Assembly: GCA_020629965.1 (NCBI GenBank)
Contig: JAHDCG010000009.1
Span: 40,464 to 78,858 of the forward strand
Direction: 5' to 3'
Length of the DNA: 38,395 nucleotides
Source of the DNA: Saprospiraceae bacterium
GTDB lineage: Bacteria; Bacteroidota; Bacteroidia; Chitinophagales; Saprospiraceae
Each line of letters starts with the position of its first letter. The first letter of the stretch is position 1. The position numbers were made by a program, and so were the translations under genes. The notes beneath the pieces were generated by a model, which searched no databases, was not told the DNA's origin, and saw only the letters and a program-made list of their open reading frames with translations. Shown piece after piece: positions 17,989 to 26,277 of this stretch.

Positions 17989-19416
17989 ATGCCCACACCC
18001 ACCAAAATAAAAATCATCTCCCTCCTCTTCATGCTGCTCCTTTTCATCTCGGGCACCATCGACCTCGACGATTTATTCGATTACGAAAATCAAGAAGTAC
18101 CCGCCTACATCGGTCCCGAACTCGACCGACAACCTGTTGACAATCAAGTCGATAATAAAATTGCGACGCTCGGCAGGGTTCTGTTTTACGACAAAAAATT
18201 GTCTTCCGATAACAGTGTGTCCTGCGCGAGCTGTCATGACCAAAATCGGGCCTTCGGGCTGACGGAATTGCAGGGTACGGGCGTCAACGGACTCTCTCGC
18301 CGCCGCCCGATGCGTTTGGTTAATTTGCGCTACAAAAAATTTACGGAGCTTTTCTTTTGGGACGAACGCACGGAAACTTTGGAGGAATTGGCGACGCAAC
18401 CGATTAAAGACCACGTCGAAATGGGGTACAGCGGCGTAAACGGCGCGCCCGTTTTTTCCGACCTCATCGGTGACTTGGAAGACCTTGCTTATTACAGTTC
18501 CCTTTTTACTTTTGCCTACGGCGACAATGCGATTACCGAAGACCGCATCGGGCGGGCACTCGCTCAGTTTATGCGCAGCATTCAGTCCTTCGATGCAAGA
18601 TTTGACGCGGGATACGAGGCGGTCGGCGCAGATGATGACGGGGCGAACCTGACCGTGGATTTTCCGAATTTTACGTCGGAAGAAAACCGAGGGAAATTGC
18701 TGTTTTTTACCGACCCAAATCTGTTTGAAACCGAACGCATCGGCGGCGGCGTCGGTTGTTTTCATTGCCACAGCGGACCCGGTTTTCATTTTCTGCCGGA
18801 AGGTCAAAACAACGGTGTCATCACGGAAATCGAAGGCGACGAAGTGCTGACCATCACCAAATCACCTTCTCTGCGCGATATCTTCGGGCCGGACGGCAGC
18901 CTGAACGGGCCGCTTTTTCACAACGGACAGGCCGAGACTTTCGATGAGGTTGTGGACCATTACGACATGTTGATTCCTAATATTCACTCGGACGGCAGGT
19001 TGGAAATTCTCGGCTCAAATCTGCATCTGTCACCCACCGAACGCGCGGATTTAGAGGCTTTTGTCAAGACCCTGACGGGCGTAAATATTTACACCGACGA
19101 GAAATACTCCGACCCGTTTGATGCGGACGGCAATATTGAAGTCATCGGCGGCACGGTGAATATTCGTCCCGCCTTCGGTACGCAGCGCGTTGTTTTGTTC
19201 CCTAATCCCGCGCAGAATTTCATCAAATTTGAAGGTTTAAATGCCGAAATTTACGATGCGGAAATTTACGATGTCAACGGGCGACTTGTTTTGACAGCCG
19301 AGATTTTCGGGAAGACAGCAACGGATGTTTCCGGTTTGGAGAAGGGTGTTTATTCGGTTCGTATTGCAGAAAAAGGAGGAGAAGGTTTTGTGTTGCGGAA
19401 GTTTGTGAAAAACTAA
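17989..19416 (+). CDS. Di-haem cytochrome c peroxidase/MauG-like protein with T9SS sorting domain
   Basis: This 475-residue exported protein has a signal anchor at about 7-25. Two CxxCH haem c sites are present: CASCH at 79-83 (high-potential-like site, followed by DQNRAFG) and CFHCH at 257-261. FFWDERTETLEELATQPI lies between, as in MauG/CcpA-type di-haem peroxidases that reduce H2O2 or oxidise partner proteins. The last ~75 residues (VVLFPNPAQNFIKFEG...YDVNGRLVLTAE...GLEKGVYSVRI...KFVKN) are a type A T9SS C-terminal sorting domain. The mature protein is thus predicted to cross the outer membrane and stay surface-bound or released. It is alone on its strand, followed by a hairpin terminator. 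The specific substrate is unknown. Confidence 0.88.
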   Translation: MPTPTKIKIISLLFMLLLFISGTIDLDDLFDYENQEVPAYIGPELDRQPVDNQVDNKIATLGRVLFYDKKLSSDNSVSCASCHDQNRAFGLTELQGTGVNGLSRRRPMRLVNLRYKKFTELFFWDERTETLEELATQPIKDHVEMGYSGVNGAPVFSDLIGDLEDLAYYSSLFTFAYGDNAITEDRIGRALAQFMRSIQSFDARFDAGYEAVGADDDGANLTVDFPNFTSEENRGKLLFFTDPNLFETERIGGGVGCFHCHSGPGFHFLPEGQNNGVITEIEGDEVLTITKSPSLRDIFGPDGSLNGPLFHNGQAETFDEVVDHYDMLIPNIHSDGRLEILGSNLHLSPTERADLEAFVKTLTGVNIYTDEKYSDPFDADGNIEVIGGTVNIRPAFGTQRVVLFPNPAQNFIKFEGLNAEIYDAEIYDVNGRLVLTAEIFGKTATDVSGLEKGVYSVRIAEKGGEGFVLRKFVKN

Positions 19417-19514
19417 TCTATTTGCTTTGTAAATGAGCAGCTAAGGCAATAGCCATTACGATTTTGTCAATATATCTCCTGTCTGTCTTTGTTATCGAAT
19501 CGAGGCAGTAACAG

Positions 19515-19609
19515 CGACTTTTAAGTCGTCTAGAAAACGAAGGTTTTTGCCGGAAAAGCAAACACTGCAATCACACGTCAGTGTTTTTCTTACGACCGGC
19601 TAAAGCCGG
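19515..19609. repeat. REP-like small palindromes
   Basis: Two short hairpins, CGACTTTTAAGTCG (19515-19528) and CCGGCTAAAGCCGG (19596-19609), flank the terminator between the peroxidase gene and xylA. They resemble extragenic palindrome units, but only one copy of each is seen here. Confidence 0.4.
19560..19590 (+). terminator. Terminator downstream of the peroxidase gene
   Basis: AAACACTG (19560-19567) pairs with CAGTGTTT (19579-19586) across an 11-nt loop and is followed by TTC. It is correctly placed 150 bp after the peroxidase stop codon. The T run is short. Confidence 0.5.
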
Positions 19610-19663
19610 CGGTTACTAAAGTGACGGGCAGATAATCAGCACCGAAAAGAACCGACCTCAGCA

Positions 19664-21001
19664 TCAAACATACCATCCCAACACATTCTCAAACAACTCC
19701 TGCTGCCCGCTCCGCATTTTCGGCTCTCCCTTCTTCCCGGCAATTTTCGCCAAATCCTCCAACGTCAACTTCCCCTCCGCAAATTTTTTACCCTTGCCTT
19801 TCTCGAAAGAAGCGTAGCGATTTTTGCGCATATTTAAATAATCCGAGTTTTCTAAAATGTCGTGGGCTGCCAACAATGCGCGGGCGAAAATATCCATGCC
19901 GCCGATGTGTGCGTGAAATAAATCGGCTAAATCGGTAGAGTTTCTGCGGGTCTTAGCATCGAAATTTATGCCGCCGCCCATGAAGCCGCCGCCGGGCAAA
20001 ATGACAAGTAATGCTTCGACGACTTCCAAAACATTATTCGGAAATTGGTCGGTGTCCCAGCCGTTTTGGTAGTCGCCCCGGTTGGCGTCAATACTGCCGA
20101 GCATCTTGTTATCGACCGCGACCTGCAACTCGTGTTGAAAGGTATGCTGCGCTAATGTCGCATGATTGACTTCCAAATTGAGTTTGAAATCATCTTGCAA
20201 ACCGTGCTTTTCCAAAAAGCCGATGACCGTCGCCGCGTCGTAGTCGTATTGATGTTTGAACGGCTCGGAGGGTTTGGGTTCGATGAAAAAATTACCTTTA
20301 AAACCCTGACTGCGGGCGTAGTCTTTGGCGACGTGCAAAAAGCGGGCGAGGTTGTCCGTTTCGCGTTTCATGTCGGTGTTGAGCAGGCTCATGTAGCCTT
20401 CGCGCCCGCCCCAAAAGACGTAGTTTTCGCCGCCGAGTTTGATGGTCGCGTCGAGTGCGTTTTTGACCTGCGCACCGGCGTAGGCAACGACGTTAAAGTC
20501 CGGATTGGTCGCCGCGCCGTTCATGTAGCGCGGATGGCTGAACAGATTGGCGGTGCCCCACAGCAATTTTACGCCCGATTCTTTTTGCTTCTTTTTGACG
20601 TAATCGGTGATAAAATCCAAACGTTTACCGGACTCTTTCAGACTGTCGCCTTCATCTATCAAATCAAAATCATGGAAGCAATAATACGGCGCACCGATTT
20701 TGGTGATGAACTCAAAAGCCGCATCCGCTTTCTCTTTCGCCGCGTCGTAGGGGTCATTTGCCTGCGCCCACGGAAAGTTTTTGGTTGCCGCGCCGAAGGG
20801 GTCGCCGCCCGTGCCGCAGAAGGAATGCCAGTAGGCAATCGCAAAGCGAAAATGCTCTTGCATAGTCTTTTTGCCGACGACTTTATCGGCGTCGTACCAT
20901 TTGAAAGCGAAGGGATTTTTGGACTTTTTGCCTTCGTATTTTATTTGCGGAATGCCTTTGAAGTATTCGCGTTTGCCGAGGGTGAGTTTTGTTTTTGACA
21001 T
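19664..21001 (-). CDS. xylA: Xylose isomerase
   Basis: This 445-residue protein is a class II-length xylose isomerase, converting D-xylose to D-xylulose with two divalent metals. Recognisable blocks are [20 protein letters not shown] (catalytic His and Asp), [55 protein letters not shown] and [20 protein letters not shown]; the metal-ligand Glu/Asp/His residues all seem present. The C-terminus ends [13 protein letters not shown]. It starts at an ATG (20999-21001) and follows xylB on the same strand after 146 bp, so xylB-xylA is a likely operon. The intervening gap carries a pair of direct repeats. No xylose transporter or regulator lies in the window. Confidence 0.97.
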   Translation of the reverse strand: MSKTKLTLGKREYFKGIPQIKYEGKKSKNPFAFKWYDADKVVGKKTMQEHFRFAIAYWHSFCGTGGDPFGAATKNFPWAQANDPYDAAKEKADAAFEFITKIGAPYYCFHDFDLIDEGDSLKESGKRLDFITDYVKKKQKESGVKLLWGTANLFSHPRYMNGAATNPDFNVVAYAGAQVKNALDATIKLGGENYVFWGGREGYMSLLNTDMKRETDNLARFLHVAKDYARSQGFKGNFFIEPKPSEPFKHQYDYDAATVIGFLEKHGLQDDFKLNLEVNHATLAQHTFQHELQVAVDNKMLGSIDANRGDYQNGWDTDQFPNNVLEVVEALLVILPGGGFMGGGINFDAKTRRNSTDLADLFHAHIGGMDIFARALLAAHDILENSDYLNMRKNRYASFEKGKGKKFAEGKLTLEDLAKIAGKKGEPKMRSGQQELFENVLGWYV

Positions 21002-21014
21002 GATTATTTATTTT

Positions 21015-21095
21015 CGGACAGGATGACAGGATTTGTCGGATTTTTTTTAGACTTTGAGAAGCGGACAGGATTTCAGGATTTGTTGGATTTTTTCT
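21015..21095. repeat. Imperfect direct repeat between xylB and xylA
   Basis: CGGACAGGATGACAGGATTT plus GTCGGATTTTTT begins at 21015, and CGGACAGGATTTCAGGATTT plus GTTGGATTTTTT at 21062, a 47-bp offset. CAGGATTT units repeat within each copy. The function is unknown; each copy ends in a T run. Confidence 0.6.
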
Positions 21096-21147
21096 TTTTT
21101 GGATTTTGCTTTATTTTGGTAAATCCGGATTGAAACGGCTACTCGGA

Positions 21148-22632
21148 TTAACCTGATATTTTCTGCAATTCCTCTTCCCATCTTCGATACGCCGCCGCGT
21201 AAGTCTCCTGCTCCCCCGTCGGCAGATAAGATTTTTCGGGTTTATCCATCGGCACGGCTTCTTCCAAACTTTTGTAAAGTCCCGTGCCGACGCCGCTTGC
21301 TTTGGCGGCACCCGCTGCGCCCGTCGTCTCGAAAACGTCGATGCGACAGCCGAGCAAATTTACAATTGTTTCGCTGAAAACGCGGGAGCGAAAAAGATTG
21401 TCGTTGCCGACTTTCATGACGTTAACTTTCACTCCTAAATTCTGCAAAATTTTGATGCCGTACACAAAGGCAAAGGCAATTCCTTCCAAACCGGCGCGGT
21501 AAAGATGCGCGCGACCGTGGCGATTAAACTGCAGACCGGCAAAGTGTGCCCCCGGATTCTTGTTTTCCAACATCCGTTCCGCACCGTTGCCGAAAGGTAA
21601 AACGCATAAGCCTTCGCTGCCGACCGGGACGGTTTCGAGCAGCGCATTTATCTCGTCATAATTGCTGCCCGGCGGAGCGATTTGATTTTTCAGCCACGCA
21701 AACTGACTGCCCGCGCCGTTGATGCAGAGCAGCAAACCGAGGCGCGGGTCGGCGGCGGTATGATTGACGTGCGCGAAGGCATTGATACGGGATTTCGGAT
21801 CGTGATTAAGTTTATCGGTCACGCCGTACACGACGCCGGAGGTGCCGCCGGTCGCCGCGATTTCACCGGGGGCGAATACGCCTAAAGCCAAGGCGTTATT
21901 GGGTTGGTCGCCCGCACGGTAGGTCACGGGGGTGCCGACTTGCAAGCCCGTAGCGGCGGCGGCGGCTTTTGTGACTTTGCCGTGCAGTCCGCAGGTAGGA
22001 ACGATATTCGGCAGCAGACTTTCGGAGATGCCGTAGTGATTCAGCACCAAATCCGCCGTTTTATTTTCTTTAAAATCCCACAGAATGCCTTCGGAAAGTC
22101 CGGAGACGGTGGTGTTGATTTCGCCCGTCAGCTGCATGGCAATGTAGTCACCGGGCAGCATAATTTTATGAATTTTGCGGTAAGTATCGGGTTCATTTTC
22201 TTTGACCCATTTGAGTTTGGAAGCGGTAAAGTTGCCGGGCGAATTGAGCAAATGCGACAAACATTTTTCCTTTCCGATTGCGGTGAAAGCCGCTTTGCCG
22301 ATAGCGACCGCACGGCTGTCACACCAAATTATCGAGGGGCGCAAGACCTTTCCGGCTTTATCGACGGCGACGAGTCCGTGCATTTGGTAGGCGATGCCGA
22401 TGCTTTGAATGCGGTCGCTTTTTACCTCCGTTTCGAGCAATAATTTTTGGATAGCAGCACACAAATTTTGCCACCAATCGGCGGGGTCTTGCTCGGCAAA
22501 ACCGGGTTGCGGGGCGTTGATTTCGGTCTCGGTTTCGGGGTAGCGAACGACGCGTACCGATTCGCCGGTCGCGGCATTTACCAACGCTGCTTTGATGGAG
22601 GAACTGCCGATGTCGCAGCCGAGTAGGTACAT
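21148..22632 (-). CDS. xylB: Xylulokinase (FGGY family)
   Basis: This 494-residue FGGY carbohydrate kinase phosphorylates D-xylulose to xylulose 5-phosphate using ATP. The N-terminal actin-like domain opens with YLLGCDIGSSSIKAALV and contains IGIAYQMHGLVAVD (the MHG substrate motif of xylulokinases) and IIWCDSRA. The C-terminal domain has YRAGDQPNNALALGVF with the catalytic-base Asp in GDQ, and TTGAAGAAKASGVGTGLY. The length fits the family. It starts at ATG 22632 and is upstream of xylA on the same strand. Substrate assignment rests on the MHG motif and the neighbouring isomerase; another pentulose kinase is less likely. Confidence 0.95.
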   Translation of the reverse strand: MYLLGCDIGSSSIKAALVNAATGESVRVVRYPETETEINAPQPGFAEQDPADWWQNLCAAIQKLLLETEVKSDRIQSIGIAYQMHGLVAVDKAGKVLRPSIIWCDSRAVAIGKAAFTAIGKEKCLSHLLNSPGNFTASKLKWVKENEPDTYRKIHKIMLPGDYIAMQLTGEINTTVSGLSEGILWDFKENKTADLVLNHYGISESLLPNIVPTCGLHGKVTKAAAAATGLQVGTPVTYRAGDQPNNALALGVFAPGEIAATGGTSGVVYGVTDKLNHDPKSRINAFAHVNHTAADPRLGLLLCINGAGSQFAWLKNQIAPPGSNYDEINALLETVPVGSEGLCVLPFGNGAERMLENKNPGAHFAGLQFNRHGRAHLYRAGLEGIAFAFVYGIKILQNLGVKVNVMKVGNDNLFRSRVFSETIVNLLGCRIDVFETTGAAGAAKASGVGTGLYKSLEEAVPMDKPEKSYLPTGEQETYAAAYRRWEEELQKISG

Positions 22633-22730
22633 TTTTCTTAGGTTTGAATGAAGTTTTTGACTTTAGATTTTGCGGGAAGCAGAAAGGAACCAAACAATAC
22701 AATACGAAAAAAAACAAGTATGACCGACTT

Positions 22731-23498
22731 TCAAATTTCTGCTAAAAATTCTCGAAATTGTTCTACTCGGATGACATCCTTTTCAAAAAATAAAAACGGC
22801 GCAACATCTTCTGCAAGGGCTTTAAAATCAAAAGAACGGCAAACGTCTTGCAAGTATTCTTTTAGTTCTGCTTTGTTATGAATTTGCAATTTTTCTGTCA
22901 GGTAATCGTAATTCGGTTTTGTTTTAGCAAACAGAAAAGTCGTATCATAAAAATCACGACCCTTCGGACGTTTTCTGCCGCCGATCGCCGCTATTTTTTG
23001 ACTCAGTAAAATATCGACAGGTGTCGTAAAAACAGTCGTAAATACATCGAACTTCCGGAATAAAGGCTTGTCCGGAACGAACGCAAAATTTTGAGGCTCG
23101 GTATCGAGATTTATGGTAATTTTAGCCTCCTTGTGACCGGACAAATTATGTGCATACAGGATACCGGGAAAACGAATGTAACAGTGAAACGCGCCGCGCA
23201 TTACGTTTCTTATTTCGACGTTATAGCCTTGTAATTCCAATCCTTGTTTTATCACGTCGGCAACTCGAGTAAATTCATCTTTTGAGACGGAAAAGTTATC
23301 AAAATCCAAATCTTCCGAAAATCGCTGCGTGTCGTGCATCAGTCGCAAACAAGTACCTCCGAGAAAAGCAAATTTATTTGCGTAGTCGCTCTGAAATAAA
23401 ATTTCTAAAATTTTGCACTGTAAATACTCACGCAGTAAAAATGAACCGCGGGGGTGCAAATGCTCGGGGTAAAAGGATTTAATTTCAGATAATTGCAT
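22731..23498 (-). CDS. AbiEii/AbiGii-type nucleotidyltransferase toxin
   Basis: This 255-residue protein resembles the AbiEii family of DNA polymerase beta-like nucleotidyltransferases, toxins of type IV toxin-antitoxin and phage abortive-infection systems. Motif I/II is FLGGTCLRLMHDTQRFSEDLDFD (about 44-66, with Gly-Gly-Thr and Asp-x-Asp metal ligands). A later conserved block is LLSQKIAAIGGRKRPKGRDFYDTTFLF (Lys and RDFYD). These motifs look intact. The ATG at 23498 overlaps the end of the upstream gene by 14 bp, so the pair is translationally coupled in the usual antitoxin-toxin order. Related toxins transfer nucleotides to tRNA; the target here is unknown. Confidence 0.87.
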   Translation of the reverse strand: MQLSEIKSFYPEHLHPRGSFLLREYLQCKILEILFQSDYANKFAFLGGTCLRLMHDTQRFSEDLDFDNFSVSKDEFTRVADVIKQGLELQGYNVEIRNVMRGAFHCYIRFPGILYAHNLSGHKEAKITINLDTEPQNFAFVPDKPLFRKFDVFTTVFTTPVDILLSQKIAAIGGRKRPKGRDFYDTTFLFAKTKPNYDYLTEKLQIHNKAELKEYLQDVCRSFDFKALAEDVAPFLFFEKDVIRVEQFREFLAEI

Positions 23499-24114
23499 AG
23501 TTTTTCGTGTAGTTTTTAAAAATTCGGTATCGACGACTCAATGCTTTTGAATTAAAAACTTTCAGATATTTTTCTGCTCTGCTGTAGTTAAATTTTTCTT
23601 CCGTTTCCAAAACATTCCACCGCAAACCCGCCATATCAGACTCGGTTTTATATTGCGGATAAAGGTGCAAAAAATCTAAAACGGCTTTTTCGGGCGTTGC
23701 GAGTTTATAAACTAAATCCTCTGTGCGAACTAAATTATATCCGAAAATCAATTCGGGTTTCAGATTTTTATAAACAAATCTTCCTTCCGGAGTCGAAAAT
23801 TTACGGTTGGCTTTTGCCGAAACGGATGTTACCTGAAAAACGCCTTCGGGAATAAAATTATAGTAAGAAAAAGCAGATTGCAACGAAACGTAAGAAGGAT
23901 TGTAAAGCCGATTAGCCACCCAAAATAAAACAGACTCTCGGTCAAATTTATTATCGGACAGGCGGTAAAATCCGTTGCGTATCTTTATTACGTAGCCTTT
24001 TTTTTGCCAACGAGTCAGTGCATCGGCAGTGTATCCGGGAAAATGTTTTTCAATTTCACGTTTAGAAATCAAAGGGTAATTCTTGAAAGCATCTCGAAAC
24101 TCAAGTATATTCAT
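23485..24114 (-). CDS. AbiEi-type antitoxin, winged-helix protein
   Basis: The ATG at 24114 (MNILEFRDAFKNYPLISKRE) gives 209 residues; the frame extends to a TTG at 24138, which is less likely. The N-terminal ~60 residues form a winged helix (ISKREIEKHFPGYTADALTRWQKKGYVIKIRNGFYRL), as in AbiEi antitoxins that repress their own promoter. The rest (YVSLQSAFSYYNFIPEGVFQVTSVSAKANRKF, then ATPEKAVLDFLHLYP) matches the transcriptional regulator-like C-terminal domain typical of the family. It overlaps the toxin gene by 14 bp. The leader between it and arsM is AT-rich and only ~40 bp. Confidence 0.83.
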   Translation of the reverse strand: MNILEFRDAFKNYPLISKREIEKHFPGYTADALTRWQKKGYVIKIRNGFYRLSDNKFDRESVLFWVANRLYNPSYVSLQSAFSYYNFIPEGVFQVTSVSAKANRKFSTPEGRFVYKNLKPELIFGYNLVRTEDLVYKLATPEKAVLDFLHLYPQYKTESDMAGLRWNVLETEEKFNYSRAEKYLKVFNSKALSRRYRIFKNYTKNYAII

Positions 24115-24159
24115 TTCATTTTTTTTGCAAAAATACAAAAAAAATGAAATAAAAAGAAA

Positions 24160-25209
24160 CTAACAACACCCCGCCTCCCCTTCTCCCCCTTCCGAAAACG
24201 GCATATTCCCCCCACAGCCTTCATAAATGCCGTAGTGCGTCGAGAAATCTCCGTAAAATTCAAAGTGTTCCGCAAAGCGCGTCCTTTGTAGCATCAAAAA
24301 AGTGTTACCGCAGACGGGCAGCACCTTGCCGGCGGGAAAATTATGGTGGTCGTCGAGGTCGAATGCCGTCGCGCTGCCCTCGATACTGCCAAGATATTTG
24401 ACCGCCTGACCGTAATCTTCGCAGTCCTCTTCGAGTCCGTCGATTTTGAAAAGACGGTAAGTCACCGAGTAAAATTTGATGTCACCGAGGCGGGCTTCCA
24501 AGGCTTCGTTTTCGACTGTGACGGGCTTGTCTTCCGTGACGCGCGGGTCGGTAAAACCGGCGGTGCGCGCAAATTTCAAAAAGTCATTCCAATACAAAGC
24601 TCCGCTGAGACACTCGCCCCACAACACGGGGTCGGCTTGCAGTTCGGCGGAAATACGGCGGTCGCTGTACACGTCGCTGAAGTACATTTCACCGCCGGGT
24701 TTGAGCAGGCGGTAGGCGTCGCGCAGCACTTTCAGTTTATCGGTCGCCAGATTGACGACGCAGTTGGAAATGATGATGTCGAAACTTTCCGGTTCTAAAT
24801 CCAAGGCGTCTAACTGCTCGATATTGCCCTGCAAAAAGCGCACATTGCCATACTTGTAACCGAAGGCCTCGGTGTGGTAGTCGATGTGTCTTTCGGCGAC
24901 GGCAAGCTGTTCGGGTGTCATGTCGATACCGACGACGCTGCCCTCCTGCCCGACGAGTTGCGCGGCGATGTAGCAGTCGCGCCCGCTGCCCGAGCCGAGG
25001 TCGAGGATACGTTTACCTTTGAGTTCGTTGGGTATCGTCAGTCCGCAGCCGTAGTATTTGTCCTTTACTTCGGGGTGAATATTTTCCAAAGCGGTCAAGA
25101 TGTGCGCGGGCGGCTTGCTGATGGTACAGCAGGCGTTGGTTTTGAGGTCGGCGGTGCCGGTGAGTTCTTTTCCGTAGTAATCTTGTACTTCGAGGTGTTT
25201 TGTTGACAT
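24160..25209 (-). CDS. arsM: Arsenite S-adenosylmethionine methyltransferase
   Basis: This 349-residue methyltransferase has the SAM-binding motif KRILDLGSGSGRDCYIAAQL (about 66-85), GIDMTPEQLAVAE and FDIIISNCVVNLATDK. All four cysteines expected for ArsM As(III) binding can be placed: Cys28 (NACCT), Cys55 (YGCGL), Cys150 (SNCVV) and Cys200 (GECLS); the spacing of the last pair (50) matches the algal enzyme. A C-terminal domain continues to a Cys-Cys end (GEAGCC). It would methylate arsenite to mono- and dimethylated, partly volatile forms. It stands without arsR, arsB or arsC, so it may be constitutive. A composite intergenic repeat occupies its upstream region. Confidence 0.92.
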   Translation of the reverse strand: MSTKHLEVQDYYGKELTGTADLKTNACCTISKPPAHILTALENIHPEVKDKYYGCGLTIPNELKGKRILDLGSGSGRDCYIAAQLVGQEGSVVGIDMTPEQLAVAERHIDYHTEAFGYKYGNVRFLQGNIEQLDALDLEPESFDIIISNCVVNLATDKLKVLRDAYRLLKPGGEMYFSDVYSDRRISAELQADPVLWGECLSGALYWNDFLKFARTAGFTDPRVTEDKPVTVENEALEARLGDIKFYSVTYRLFKIDGLEEDCEDYGQAVKYLGSIEGSATAFDLDDHHNFPAGKVLPVCGNTFLMLQRTRFAEHFEFYGDFSTHYGIYEGCGGNMPFSEGGEGEAGCC

Positions 25210-25500
25210 GTGATTATGATTTTTTTGATTATGATTTTTTTTGACACTGATTTCTTAGGATTTTTATGATTGGAATACCTGTCCCGTACTTCAGTCGGGA
25301 TGACTGTTATCTTACTTCGTAAAATCGTGTGACTATGCTTTTTTTAAACCTGATTTTTAACCTGTCCCAACTTCAGTCGCGGATGATGATTATGATATGT
25401 TATGACTGATTGTTTTACTTCGTAAAATTTTGTGACGATGATCTTTTACGCTGATTGGTTAAGATTTTATAAGATTTACGCTGATTTTTAAAAGGAAGCA
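25210..25500 (+). repeat. Composite intergenic repeat block (ACGCTGATT family)
   Basis: It contains several TTTTTATGATT/ACACTGATTTCTTAGGATTT units, the hairpin TCCCGTACTTCAGTCGGGA (25282-25300), a diverged second copy near 25361-25380 (TCCCAACTTCAGTCGCGGA), two CTTCGTAAAAT hairpin halves (near 25316 and 25420) and ACGCTGATT near 25448 and 25476. No gene is seen in 25210-25547. Confidence 0.75.
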
Positions 25501-25516
25501 CATAGAGACGTGGGCA

Positions 25517-25549
25517 ATCTAACGTCTAAAATCTAACGTCTAACGTCTC
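25517..25549. repeat. 7-bp tandem repeat (GTTAGAY family)
   Basis: Heptads ATCTAAC, GTCTAAA, ATCTAAC, GTCTAAC and a partial GTCTC run into the stop codon of the TIGR02117-like gene (25548-25550). On that gene's sense strand they read GTTAGAY. Confidence 0.8.
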
Positions 25550-26228
25550 ATTGGTAATGCCGAAAAATACCCGTATCAAAAGGCGTCCACAGCGCGGCTT
25601 TTTGTCCTGAGGCTTTGAGACCGTTGTTCGCCCAAGTATTGCAGGTATGCGTGACGTTGTAGGTGCCGTGCGACTCGTAAAAGGCATCCGTTTCGCCGTA
25701 CTGCGCGGTGGTGTTGATGTAAATCGGGGCGCCGTCTTTCCATTCCAAAGTGTCTTTTATGAACCGGGCTAACCGTGCATATTCTGCCTTAGTCATTTGT
25801 ATTTTTTTGCAACTTTCGTCTTCGGTCAGTTGCTTAAAAAAGGTGGCGTGTACGGCACTTTCGCTGAGGAAAAAAGCGGCTTTGAAAGCGGTTTCAAAAG
25901 TCAAATCATCCCAAGTCGGCGTGTCGAGATAGATGCCTTGGTCGCCCCAACCAAGACCGACCCACGGCGCGGTCGTGTCTTTGCCGAGGGTGTGTTCGTA
26001 TCTGAATATCGGCGTCCAATCCGCGACGTCGTTTTTGACGGGCAGCACCAAATCGGTGTGCATGCCGTTGGTCAGAATGTAAATAGAGACCTCGTCCGGT
26101 TCGGTATTTATAACATCGGCATTAACGGTGATGCGCGAAAAACTCCAAGCGCAGACGGCATAAACCGCCGAAAAAGCAAGCAGGAAAACGAAGAAGTATC
26201 CGAGGTATTTTGCGGCGCGTTTGAGCAT
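25548..26228 (-). CDS. TIGR02117/DUF2459 family protein
   Basis: This 226-residue protein has one N-terminal transmembrane helix (YLGYFFVFLLAFSAVYAVCAWSF, about 8-30) and an extracytoplasmic domain. The domain matches TIGR02117/DUF2459: VSIYILTNGMHTDLVLPV, WVGLGWGDQGIYLDTPTW, AVHATFF, and YNVTHTCNTWANNGLKASG with a conserved Cys and Asn. The function of this family is unknown; the conserved His, Cys and Asn hint at a papain-like (NlpC/P60-type) peptidase fold, which is inference only. It sits between the ATPase gene and arsM, all on the minus strand, with a 49-bp gap from the ATPase stop. Heptad repeats touch its stop codon. Confidence 0.8.
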   Translation of the reverse strand: MLKRAAKYLGYFFVFLLAFSAVYAVCAWSFSRITVNADVINTEPDEVSIYILTNGMHTDLVLPVKNDVADWTPIFRYEHTLGKDTTAPWVGLGWGDQGIYLDTPTWDDLTFETAFKAAFFLSESAVHATFFKQLTEDESCKKIQMTKAEYARLARFIKDTLEWKDGAPIYINTTAQYGETDAFYESHGTYNVTHTCNTWANNGLKASGQKAALWTPFDTGIFRHYQ

Positions 26229-26277
26229 GTTTGGTTTAGCTTTTCCGAAAAGGCGAAAATTACGACAATTTTTCTTT

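Noticed and set aside
20162-20998. Open plus-strand frame (278 codons) opposite xylA
   Set aside because: It lies fully within a well-supported xylA on the other strand and has no family features.
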